Assembly: GCA_900313155.1 (NCBI GenBank) | Contig: OMQE01000129.1 | Location: 1-8,558, forward strand | Reading direction: 5' to 3' | Origin: an uncultured Rhodospirillaceae bacterium | GTDB taxonomy: Bacteria; Pseudomonadota; Alphaproteobacteria; RF32; CAG-239 | Length of the DNA: 8,558 nucleotides | Shown: positions 1 through 5,247 of the stretch, one piece after another | How the letters are laid out: each line of letters opens with the position of its first letter | Numbering within the stretch: position 1 is the first letter of the stretch | The notes under the pieces: generated by a model | Database searches by the model: none | Seen by the model: only the letters and a program-made list of their open reading frames with translations | What the model was told of the DNA's origin: nothing | Made by a program: the position numbers and the translations under genes

Positions 1-125
1 ACAATAATCGGCGTTTGCCCGATAGATATATCATTTCTATGCCACCAATGCGGCATATCAATGAATATCATCAAAGCGACGACTCCATGCAAAATAAGCG
101 ATTGTTTCAGATACTTGTTGTCCAT
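1..125 (-). CDS. tolA: TolA-like envelope linker protein, N-terminal part only
   Basis: Only the first 41 codons are present; the gene continues beyond position 1. The ATG lies nine bases after the tolR stop on the same strand. The visible peptide begins MDNKYLKQSLILHGVVALMI, a short basic cytoplasmic lead followed by a hydrophobic segment (about residues 8-23). That is the architecture of TolA/TonB-type proteins, which are anchored once in the inner membrane and reach across the periplasm towards TolB and Pal. The assignment rests mostly on position: TolQ-TolR-TolA is the usual order, and the proteins upstream look like TolQ/TolR rather than ExbB/ExbD. The Shine-Dalgarno sequence is weak, so translation may depend on coupling to tolR. 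TonB is the alternative. The repeat-rich middle and C-terminal domain that would settle it are outside the window. Confidence 0.7.
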   Translation of the reverse strand, partial: MDNKYLKQSLILHGVVALMIFIDMPHWWHRNDISIGQTPII

Positions 126-134
126 AAAAGCGGC

Positions 135-599
135 CTATTTCTTTTTGTTATCCTTCTGAGGTTCAGGCTTTATACCCAATTTTGATTCGGTTTTTAAGCC
201 CACTTTTTGGTAGCCGGCTTCTTTCAGTAAAGCCATTAGGCCAATCACACGTCCGTAGTGCACAGCCGTATCACCCGAAATGGTGACGCTTAGTTCCTCA
301 TTTTCACCTTTGATGGCAGTGATTTTATCCAAGATTTCATCATCTGCGACTACCGATTTACCAATATAGTAATTGCCTTCACGATCAACACTGATATTAA
401 CCGATGTTTCATTACCGGTCAGTTGTTTGCCGCCCACCTTTGGCAAGTTGAGCTGAATACCTGATGTCATCAGCGGTGCGGCAACCATAAACACCACCAA
501 CAGAACCATCATAACGTCCATTAAGTTGGTGATATTAACGTCTGCCTTACGGCGGCTTTGGCGACGACTGTATGACGAATTTTGCAACAAAGAAGGCAT
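135..599 (-). CDS. tolR: TolR, Tol-Pal stator subunit (ExbD/TolR family)
   Basis: A 154-residue inner-membrane protein that couples proton flow through the TolQ-TolR complex to TolA, supporting outer-membrane constriction at division. A basic cytoplasmic N-terminus rich in Arg/Lys (residues 12-18) leads into one transmembrane helix (about 26-44). That helix carries Asp28, the proton-pathway acidic residue of the family (Asp23 in E. coli TolR), in the motif NLMDVMMVLLVVFMVAAPLM. The remaining periplasmic domain (about 48-140) matches the ExbD/TolR fold, ending in a Lys-rich tail. Family members usually read T-P just before this segment; here it is T-N (residues 24-25), a minor departure. The ATG is one base after the tolQ stop, and a GGGAGAA ribosome site lies inside the end of tolQ, so the two are translationally coupled. 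The stop is TAG. Confidence 0.92.
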   Translation of the reverse strand: MPSLLQNSSYSRRQSRRKADVNITNLMDVMMVLLVVFMVAAPLMTSGIQLNLPKVGGKQLTGNETSVNISVDREGNYYIGKSVVADDEILDKITAIKGENEELSVTISGDTAVHYGRVIGLMALLKEAGYQKVGLKTESKLGIKPEPQKDNKKK

Positions 600-600
600 A

Positions 601-1350
601 TTATTCTCCCGCCATATCGGCTTTCAAAGTAGTTTCATCAATTTCACGCGATAAAATGGTTGAAAATTCAGCCATAAAATTATCCAACGTTTTGGCATAG
701 CGGTCTATTGATGAGGTAATGGCATTATAGGCAACCACCGCCGGAATAGCGGCAATCAACCCGAATGCGGTTGTAAACAAAGCTTCGGCAATACCCGGAG
801 CCATGGCAGAAAGCGAGTTACTTTGAGTTACTGCAATGGCATTAAAGCTGTTAATGATACCCCATACCGTCCCGAACAAACCGATAAGCGGTGCTACCGA
901 ACCGGTGGTGGCTAAAAAGCCTAAATGTGTATCCAAGCTATCCAGTTCTTTATCAATAGAAACGCTCATGGCTCGTTCAATACGCTGTTGCAACGAAACG
1001 CCACGGATACTGCGGTCGGTTTTACCTTTTAAAAGCGTGTTGCGCTTCCATTCACGCATGGCGGCAACAAAAATAGCACTCATCGGGTCACGCGGACGGT
1101 TGCCGATAGCTTCAAACAAGCGGTCAAGCGAACCACCCGACCAAAATGCTTCTTCAAATTTTTTAGAAAGATTGCGTACTTGACGCAGCGTGGCGAACTT
1201 TTCCAAAATAATCGCCCATGACCAAACCGATGCGGCAATTAAGCCGATCATCACCACTTTGGTAATGGTGTCGGAAGACCAAACCATATCCCATAAAGAC
1301 ATTTGTTCTGCGGCAGTTTGCGCCACTTCTGATAAAGCTTCTGTTGTCAT
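601..1350 (-). CDS. tolQ: TolQ, Tol-Pal proton channel subunit (MotA/TolQ/ExbB family)
   Basis: A 249-residue inner-membrane protein forming the proton-conducting motor with TolR, which energises TolA. Three transmembrane stretches are visible: about residues 31-50 (VVMIGLIAASVWSWAIILEK), about 143-165, and about 185-208. The last two lie in the conserved GSVAPLIGLFGTVWGI and GIAEALFTTAFGLIAAIPAVVAYN blocks. The cytoplasmic loop contains FWSGGSLDRLFEA, typical of alphaproteobacterial TolQ and favouring TolQ over ExbB. The start is supported by AAAGG (bases 1360-1364) nine bases upstream. It is the first gene of tolQRA and is preceded by 112 non-coding bases with a candidate promoter, a CtrA-type site and a palindrome, listed separately. 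Length and motifs are normal. Confidence 0.94.
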   Translation of the reverse strand: MTTEALSEVAQTAAEQMSLWDMVWSSDTITKVVMIGLIAASVWSWAIILEKFATLRQVRNLSKKFEEAFWSGGSLDRLFEAIGNRPRDPMSAIFVAAMREWKRNTLLKGKTDRSIRGVSLQQRIERAMSVSIDKELDSLDTHLGFLATTGSVAPLIGLFGTVWGIINSFNAIAVTQSNSLSAMAPGIAEALFTTAFGLIAAIPAVVAYNAITSSIDRYAKTLDNFMAEFSTILSREIDETTLKADMAGE

Positions 1351-1364
1351 TTTTTATAACCTTT

Positions 1365-1380
1365 ATAAATTGCAATTTAT
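1365..1380. repeat. Perfect 16-bp palindrome in the tolQ leader
   Basis: Bases 1365-1380 read ATAAATTGCAATTTAT, which equals its own reverse complement. It abuts the tolQ Shine-Dalgarno (1360-1364) and falls where the transcript from the candidate promoter at 1386-1413 would begin. It could be a repressor operator or a small 5' hairpin. It could also be chance in very AT-rich DNA. Confidence 0.5.
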
Positions 1381-1385
1381 CCATT

Positions 1386-1413
1386 ATTTTAAGCGCAACT
1401 TAGCACAAAATAA
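1386..1413 (-). promoter_or_regulatory. Candidate tolQRA promoter
   Basis: On the minus strand, TTATTT (1408-1413) is followed after 16 bases by TAAAAT (1386-1391). The -10 is good (one mismatch to TATAAT) and the -35 is poor, as expected for an activator-dependent promoter. A CtrA-like site lies immediately upstream of the -35. The expected transcript start is near 1379. No other convincing promoter was found in the gap. Confidence 0.4.
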
Positions 1414-1428
1414 TTAACAGGCAATTAA
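1414..1428. promoter_or_regulatory. CtrA-type binding site (TTAA-N7-TTAA)
   Basis: Bases 1414-1428 read TTAACAGGCAATTAA, a perfect match to the TTAA-N7-TTAA consensus of the alphaproteobacterial response regulator CtrA. One half-site ends one base upstream of the candidate tolQ -35, the position CtrA uses when activating promoters. No ctrA gene is in the window, so regulator identity is inferred from the motif and from gcrA nearby. The AT-rich background makes a chance match possible. Confidence 0.45.
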
Positions 1429-1462
1429 ATTATTGAATTAATACAAAGAAAAAAACAAAATT

Positions 1463-2707
1463 TTATGGCATAACCAGTGGTGTGCCACCATATTGATTAC
1501 CCAGTTGCAAAAATTCTTGTTGCAACTGTTTGGCAAACGGACGCACGGCATCAATATTTTCTTTTGGCGCCGTATAAAGTTGCAAAAATGCCTGTGCCTG
1601 ATAGTGCAACATTTCACGCTCTTGCGGTGTTAGCTTATATTGGCGCAGCATTTTATCATATAGCCCCTTGCGGACCGAATTTACAAAACCGGTATGACTT
1701 ATCGGCGTTCTGAAAATTCGGTATGCTTTGACTGTTTTATCACAAGTATAGGCCCAATCATCAAGCCCAAATCCTTGTGTGCCGACAACCTCTTGAAATT
1801 CGGCATACTTACCAAGCCATTGCACCTTGCGCACAATGGTCTGGCATGGGTTAACCGCCGCCTTAAAGTAGCCTACTATCGGTTTTTCGCCGTTTTGTTC
1901 ATCATAATAGCGCATTAACGGAACAATACCCATTAACTGCATTTCGTTTTTATTTTGATGCAAAAAACTGCGCAATCCATCCAAAGTGTTTATAAACGCC
2001 TGCACATCTGCGGTAGAAAGCGGGGTTGAAATATCGGCATTAAAATGACGCGGTTGCAACTTTAGTGATGGTGTTTGCGCACCCAACATAAATTTTGATG
2101 CCGGCACATTTTTTTCAACCTTTGCCATAAGATCGGGATTTATTTTGATTTTGCGCGGGTTTTGCAACGATTTTATCTTTAGATTAGGATATTCTCGAGA
2201 TATTTCAGGCTCCCAAATTTCCGGCATTAAAAAAATATACATCGACGGCGAAGCAAATTCTAAATAGTTCACATCTTCAAAAATTTTTGCCACCCGTGTC
2301 GGAAATTTATTTTTGGTTTCTTTTATGCCCGGAAGTTCCAAAACCTTGCCGGAAAGTCCTCGCACTTTGTGTAACATCGGCCCGATATATGGATACATTT
2401 GTTTCGGCATTCGCTGCAACATTTGCAATATTCTCTCTTCATTAGCATTTTCCAAACGTTTTTCGTGGTTGCCGAAATCGTCAATAATACTCTGAAAGCC
2501 CGTGTCAAACTGCGCCGGCATATTCCAGCGGAATTGGTAGTGCCAACTGTATTGTGAAGTTTTTTCGTTATATTGTTGCAGCAAATCAGATAAAACCGGC
2601 GTTTTTTCGTTCAAATCAATATCAAAAATGTGCGCATCATCTACCGCCTGAACAGATGATGACACAAACAAAAATCCCGCAATACACAATATAGCCGAAC
2701 GAAGCAT
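1463..2707 (-). CDS. Secreted protein of unknown function, 414 residues
   Basis: I do not recognise this family. The chosen ATG at 2707 gives a textbook signal peptide (MLRSAILCIAGFLFVSSSVQA, cleavage predicted after VQA at residue 21). It has AAAGGG (2715-2720) seven bases upstream and a TATAAT -10 further back. A longer frame starting at a TTG (2770) would bury the signal peptide and is not preferred. Cys8 lacks a proper lipobox, so a soluble periplasmic or exported protein is more likely than a lipoprotein. The mature chain has no further transmembrane segment and exactly two cysteines (288 and 322), a plausible disulfide pair around a WLGKYAEF-QGFGLDDWAY region. The N-terminal half is rich in Met, Gln and charged residues, and the C-terminal part looks helical. 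It lies 112 bases upstream of tolQ on the same strand, with no strong terminator between. A link to envelope function is inference from position only. Confidence 0.85.
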   Translation of the reverse strand: MLRSAILCIAGFLFVSSSVQAVDDAHIFDIDLNEKTPVLSDLLQQYNEKTSQYSWHYQFRWNMPAQFDTGFQSIIDDFGNHEKRLENANEERILQMLQRMPKQMYPYIGPMLHKVRGLSGKVLELPGIKETKNKFPTRVAKIFEDVNYLEFASPSMYIFLMPEIWEPEISREYPNLKIKSLQNPRKIKINPDLMAKVEKNVPASKFMLGAQTPSLKLQPRHFNADISTPLSTADVQAFINTLDGLRSFLHQNKNEMQLMGIVPLMRYYDEQNGEKPIVGYFKAAVNPCQTIVRKVQWLGKYAEFQEVVGTQGFGLDDWAYTCDKTVKAYRIFRTPISHTGFVNSVRKGLYDKMLRQYKLTPQEREMLHYQAQAFLQLYTAPKENIDAVRPFAKQLQQEFLQLGNQYGGTPLVMP

Positions 2708-2839
2708 TATTTTTCCCTTTCTGTAACTGATTATATTGTAAAAAGATAAAAAAAAATTAACTAAATGCAAAAATATGGCTGGACTTAAATGTAAATATTA
2801 TATAAAATATCGCTAATTTTGTTAATAAAGGAGAAAATT
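2708..2839. promoter_or_regulatory. Divergent promoter region between the secreted-protein gene and gcrA
   Basis: This 132-base AT-rich gap must hold promoters for both divergent genes. For the minus-strand gene a perfect TATAAT is present (2730-2735 on the complement), preceded by a T-rich tract but no good -35. For gcrA the best -10 is TATAAA at 2801-2806 (overlapped by TATTAT at 2796-2801), with no recognisable -35 at the right distance, suggesting an activated promoter. Two partial TTAA-N7 sites begin at 2757 and 2785 but lack the second half-site. No GANTC and no DnaA box were found. A consensus AAAGGAG (2827-2833) six bases before 2840 fixes the gcrA start. Confidence 0.4.
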
Positions 2840-3301
2840 ATGGCTTGGACAGAACAAATGGTGGAAGATTTGCGGCAAATGTGGCTTGAAGGGCTGACCG
2901 CAAATGAAATTGCTAAAAAGTTGGGCGTTTCAAAAAACTCTATTGTCGGGAAAGTGCACCGTTTGTGCTTAACCGCCAGACCTTCTCCGATTAAGAAAAA
3001 GGAAGAAACCGAAGAGCCGAAAAAAACTGCTCAAAAGCAGGTAATAGAAACAATCAATGAAGAATTTCTGCCAGAGATTGAAGAGGAAGAAACTTTAGAA
3101 ATTGAAGAAATATCAGCACCAAAACCAAGCACAGTGAACGGCGTAAAGCTCGTTAATTTAGACAGCCATACTTGTCGTTGGCCAATAGGAGATCCGCGTG
3201 ATGAAGATTTTTGTTTTTGCGGCAAAAAAGTGCGCGCCGGACAAACATATTGTGATGAGCATGCCGCCATGGCTTATGTAAAAGCCGGAATCAGAAAATA
3301 A
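2840..3301 (+). CDS. gcrA: GcrA-family cell-cycle transcription regulator
   Basis: A 153-residue regulator. GcrA proteins bind DNA containing CcrM-methylated GANTC sites and contact the sigma70 domain of RNA polymerase to activate replication and division genes. The N-terminus MAWTEQMVEDLRQMWLEG and the helix-turn-helix KLGVSKNSIVGKVHRL (about 27-42) are diagnostic. An acidic, low-complexity linker (about 55-95) leads to the conserved C-terminal sigma-interacting domain with CRWPIGDP (112-119), FCFCG (124-128) and YCDEH (137-141). Cys112, Cys127, Cys138 and His141 form a set resembling a zinc ligand group. Residue 43 is Cys where most family members have Gly (HRLGL), a small departure. The start is fixed by AAAGGAG six bases upstream; an earlier in-frame TTG at 2819 is rejected. 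The gene stands alone, with its own terminator. Confidence 0.95.
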   Translation: MAWTEQMVEDLRQMWLEGLTANEIAKKLGVSKNSIVGKVHRLCLTARPSPIKKKEETEEPKKTAQKQVIETINEEFLPEIEEEETLEIEEISAPKPSTVNGVKLVNLDSHTCRWPIGDPRDEDFCFCGKKVRAGQTYCDEHAAMAYVKAGIRK

Positions 3302-3323
3302 ACTGCTAGAATTAGTATTGATG

Positions 3324-3359
3324 AACCTCGCTGATTAAGTTAGCGAGGTTTTATTTTTT
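3324..3359 (+). terminator. Rho-independent terminator of gcrA
   Basis: A perfect 9-bp stem, AACCTCGCT (3324-3332) with AGCGAGGTT (3342-3350), closes a 9-base loop. It is followed by TTATTTTTT. It lies 22 bases after the gcrA stop and separates gcrA from the promoter that begins at 3361. Confidence 0.9.
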
Positions 3360-3360
3360 C

Positions 3361-3389
3361 TTGACAAAAATTATTTTCTGTATTTTAAT
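3361..3389 (+). promoter_or_regulatory. Strong sigma70-type promoter for the small-protein unit
   Basis: A perfect -35 TTGACA (3361-3366), an exact 17-base spacer and a five-of-six -10 TTTAAT (3384-3389). This is the best housekeeping promoter in the window and starts two bases after the gcrA terminator. The predicted transcript start is near 3396. Bases 3395-3410 form a short AT-only inverted repeat (TAATAA-AAAA-TTATTA) at the 5' end of the transcript, a possible operator or weak hairpin. Confidence 0.7.
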
Positions 3390-3414
3390 TAAGATAATAA
3401 AAAATTATTAGCCT

Positions 3415-3528
3415 ATGAAGATATCTGTATTTTGGGCTGTTTTCTGCGGGATTATCGTAGCAGTCCTGATTATTTTGTCAGCGCGCCTGATTGGCAAAAT
3501 TGTCGATATTGTGCGCAATCGTGTGTGA
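3415..3528 (+). CDS. Candidate 37-residue single-pass membrane miniprotein
   Basis: The product starts MKISVFWAVFCGIIVAVLII and ends LSARLIGKIVDIVRNRV. One hydrophobic helix (about residues 4-22) is followed by a basic amphipathic tail, the shape of bacterial small membrane proteins and of some type I toxins. No family is recognised. Support comes from the strong promoter just upstream, the terminator downstream, and a composition jump: by hand count about 43% GC inside the frame against about 15% in the preceding 54 bases and 1 of 18 in the spacer that follows. Codon choice (CTG, GGC, GTC, CGC) resembles the neighbouring genes. Against it: no Shine-Dalgarno before the ATG, although the leader is only about 19 nt. 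The stop is TGA. An alternative is that the transcript is a non-coding RNA. Confidence 0.5.
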   Translation: MKISVFWAVFCGIIVAVLIILSARLIGKIVDIVRNRV

Positions 3529-3546
3529 GATTTTTTATTTTTAAAT

Positions 3547-3657
3547 ATGGAAGAACTAAAAATCTCTTTAGATGCTGCCCTTATTGCAATAGCAATATCT
3601 GTGGTAGTTGTGTATGTGCTCAAGTTTTTGAAAAAAAGATTTGAGGATTATCTGTAA
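3547..3657 (+). CDS. Candidate 36-residue single-pass membrane miniprotein
   Basis: It starts MEELKISLDAALIAIAISVV and ends VVYVLKFLKKRFEDYL. An acidic amphipathic lead precedes one transmembrane helix (about residues 9-28), then a basic KFLKKRF patch that should stay in the cytoplasm. No family is recognised. It follows the 37-residue frame by 18 AT-rich bases and is in the same reading frame, with only the TGA at 3526-3528 separating them. No Shine-Dalgarno is visible (only GAGA, 16 bases upstream). By hand count the frame is about 32% GC against 1 of 18 in the spacer before it. Its stop lies six bases before the terminator stem, a compact gene-like layout. The two proteins could act together as a pair. 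No function is proposed. Confidence 0.48.
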   Translation: MEELKISLDAALIAIAISVVVVYVLKFLKKRFEDYL

Positions 3658-3663
3658 ACAATT

Positions 3664-3726
3664 AAACTCTGCCCTGCACGGCATACCGAATCCGTTTCGG
3701 TATGACCGGCCGGCAGAGTTTTTTTT
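3664..3726. terminator. Long two-tier hairpin terminator, probably bidirectional
   Basis: Outer stem AAACTCTGCC (3664-3673) pairs perfectly with GGCAGAGTTT (3712-3721). Nested inside, CATACCGAA (3682-3690) pairs perfectly with TTCGGTATG (3696-3704) around a 5-base loop, with a short CGG/CCG pairing between tiers. Eight T residues (3719-3726) follow on the plus strand. On the minus strand the stem is followed by TTTAATTGTTT, a weaker but usable tract. It lies between convergent genes: the plus-strand miniprotein stop is at 3657, and the minus-strand phosphatase stop codon (3725-3727) overlaps the T-tract. Confidence 0.9.
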
Positions 3727-4279
3727 ATTGTTGCAATAAGCCGTATATTTCGTCGGCAGATAAGCACTCAAGCGAATCGGGTGTTTGCTGTATTTTGCGC
3801 CACAAAGCAACATCAACTTGCGGTGCGCGAATCGTTTGTAACTTATAGTTTTCACCGAGCATATCAGACCAATTATCGGCGGTGAGCAAACAGACATCTC
3901 CGGCACCCAAAAACGGCAAGCCCAACTTTTCCGCCACCGGTAAATGGGTAACAAAATGGTAGTAACGCACCGAAGCATCTGTTAGTTCCAACAAACGATT
4001 AAAAAATTTTCGCACTTCGAATTTTGGAGTGTCTTCTCTCAAAAAATCACTTTCCAACAAATGTGAGCATGCCATACCGAGTGCTTGAAAGCGAGCCGTT
4101 TCTGTCGCACGCTCAATGGGTGAAAAATAAATCGTTGCGCAAGGTGGCAAGATATTTTTCAACAGACGACCAGTTTGGAACGCTGTCAGCATATCGGTGC
4201 GCAAAATTGCCGTATCACCATAGCCGTAGTGCTCGTGCCGGCCAATGCTTAAATAAACTTTTTCAGCCGCTTTAGGCAT
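3725..4279 (-). CDS. Histidine phosphatase superfamily protein (RHE variant)
   Basis: A 184-residue cytoplasmic protein with phosphoglycerate-mutase-like signatures in order. The catalytic Arg-His is at 14-15 (SIGRHEH). The second phosphate-binding Arg is residue 57, in IYFSPIERATETA. A candidate acid Glu81 lies in SDFLRED. The second His is residue 111, in FVTHLP. All core catalytic residues are present, so activity as a phosphohydrolase is plausible; the substrate is unknown. The usual RHG triplet reads RHE here, as in a minority of the superfamily. It is the last gene of galE-terC-phosphatase. Its ATG overlaps the terC stop by eight bases (ATGCCTAA on the minus strand), implying translational coupling. 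There is no signal peptide. Confidence 0.82.
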   Translation of the reverse strand: MPKAAEKVYLSIGRHEHYGYGDTAILRTDMLTAFQTGRLLKNILPPCATIYFSPIERATETARFQALGMACSHLLESDFLREDTPKFEVRKFFNRLLELTDASVRYYHFVTHLPVAEKLGLPFLGAGDVCLLTADNWSDMLGENYKLQTIRAPQVDVALWRKIQQTPDSLECLSADEIYGLLQQ

Positions 4280-5246
4280 CTTTTTTAGCCGGTTTCAGCA
4301 GCGAAAGAATAATCCCGCCGGCAAGCAAGCTGATTGTTACCGCCAACGACTGCCATTCTGCAACTTCTATCCCCACTCTCGGCAGAAAGATTTTAATACC
4401 GATGAAAATAAGAATAATTGAAATTGCCGGTTTCATATAAGTAAATCTATCAATAATCGCTGCTAACAAAAAGTAGAGCGCACGCAAACCCAAAATGGCA
4501 AAAATATTACTGGTATAAACCACATAAACATCTGTTGTGACCAAAAAAATGGCCGGAATACTGTCGAGTGCAAAAACAACGTCCATCAGTTCAATGGTGA
4601 CTAGCGCAAAAAACAGCGGCGTGATGTAGTGTTTGTTGTCTTTTTTCACAAAAAAGTGTTCACCATGGATCTCGTGCGTGACATGAAACATTTTAGATAC
4701 CCATTTAAATATTTTAGAATCGCGGATATCGCCCTGTTCTTCTTTTTTCATCAGCAACATCTTTATACCGGTATAAATCAAAAATGCCGAAAACAGATAC
4801 AAAATCCAGTGGAAGCGCACCACCAAAGCATCACCCACACCTATGAGCAAACCGCGCATTACCAAAGCACCTAAAATTCCCCAAAACAAAACACGGTGCT
4901 GATATTTGCCCGGTACCCCCAGAGCGGCAAAAACCATCGACATTACAAATATATTATCCATCGACAGGCTTTTTTCCAACAGATAACCGGTAAAATAGTC
5001 CATCCCTTTTTCGGCGCCGTCTTCTATCCACACAAAAGCGCCAAATGCAAGTGCCGCCGCAATATAGGCCATACAAATCCAAAATGTGTGCCAAAAATGC
5101 GGTTCTTCATTTTTACGGTTGAACCAAAACAAATCAGCCGCCAACAAAACGACCACTGCCACGCTAAACCATGTCCACAGCCAAAACGGCGACAAATGTC
5201 CCGCCGTTGCCGATATTGTCATAAACATATTTGTTATCATATCCAT
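4272..5246 (-). CDS. TerC/Alx-family integral membrane protein, likely metal exporter
   Basis: A 324-residue multi-pass inner-membrane protein with roughly eight or nine hydrophobic segments. Family hallmarks are EKSLSMDNIFVM (91-102; Glu91, Asp97, Asn98) and ELMDVVFALDSIPA (219-232; Glu219, Asp222, Asp228). These acidic and amide residues within membrane segments are those linked to metal handling. GILGALVMRG (123-132) and the closing SNIFAILGLRALYF block are also typical. Alx/TerC proteins are associated with manganese efflux, alkaline-pH response or metal loading of exported enzymes; which role applies here cannot be read from sequence. A His-rich cytoplasmic stretch (188-197, HVTHEIHGEH) separates the two repeat halves. 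The ATG is one base after the galE stop, with only GGAA as ribosome site. No manganese riboswitch is possible directly upstream because galE occupies that DNA. Confidence 0.88.
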   Translation of the reverse strand: MDMITNMFMTISATAGHLSPFWLWTWFSVAVVVLLAADLFWFNRKNEEPHFWHTFWICMAYIAAALAFGAFVWIEDGAEKGMDYFTGYLLEKSLSMDNIFVMSMVFAALGVPGKYQHRVLFWGILGALVMRGLLIGVGDALVVRFHWILYLFSAFLIYTGIKMLLMKKEEQGDIRDSKIFKWVSKMFHVTHEIHGEHFFVKKDNKHYITPLFFALVTIELMDVVFALDSIPAIFLVTTDVYVVYTSNIFAILGLRALYFLLAAIIDRFTYMKPAISIILIFIGIKIFLPRVGIEVAEWQSLAVTISLLAGGIILSLLKPAKKDA

Positions 5247-5247
5247 T

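Noticed and set aside
836..1183. A 115-codon plus-strand frame antisense to tolQ.
   Set aside because: It is a shadow of a well-conserved gene, with no ribosome site and a product without recognisable features.
2708..2770. N-terminal 21-codon TTG extension of the secreted protein.
   Set aside because: It overlaps the TATAAT and the AAAGGG ribosome site and would place residues before a complete signal peptide.
2819..2839. Upstream TTG extension of gcrA by seven codons.
   Set aside because: It would include the Shine-Dalgarno AAAGGAG in the coding region. MAWTEQMVEDLR is the conserved family start.
3526..3528. TGA between the miniprotein frames as Trp or selenocysteine.
   Set aside because: Trp is TGG throughout the long genes, no internal TGA is seen in them, and the ycgN copy 1 frame ends at TGA. 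No SECIS-like stem follows this TGA; the next 18 bases are nearly all A/T.
3432..3644. A 70-codon plus-strand frame with many cysteines across the miniprotein unit.
   Set aside because: It starts at TTG with no ribosome site, has an implausible Cys/Arg/Asn-rich composition, and crosses the AT-rich spacer. The alternative frame gives coherent membrane helices.
3361..3726. Classical toxin-antitoxin locus.
   Set aside because: Neither frame resembles a known antitoxin, and no antisense promoter for an RNA antitoxin could be identified by eye. It is left as an open possibility in the findings, not annotated.
3568..3978. A 136-codon minus-strand frame overlapping the phosphatase gene and the miniprotein unit.
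   Set aside because: It runs out of phase through the phosphatase gene and across the strong terminator, and its product looks like random Cys/Arg/Lys-rich sequence.
5082..5246. Search for a manganese (yybP-ykoY) riboswitch ahead of terC.
   Set aside because: terC starts one base after the galE stop, leaving no leader; no riboswitch-like structure was recognised in the galE upstream gap either.
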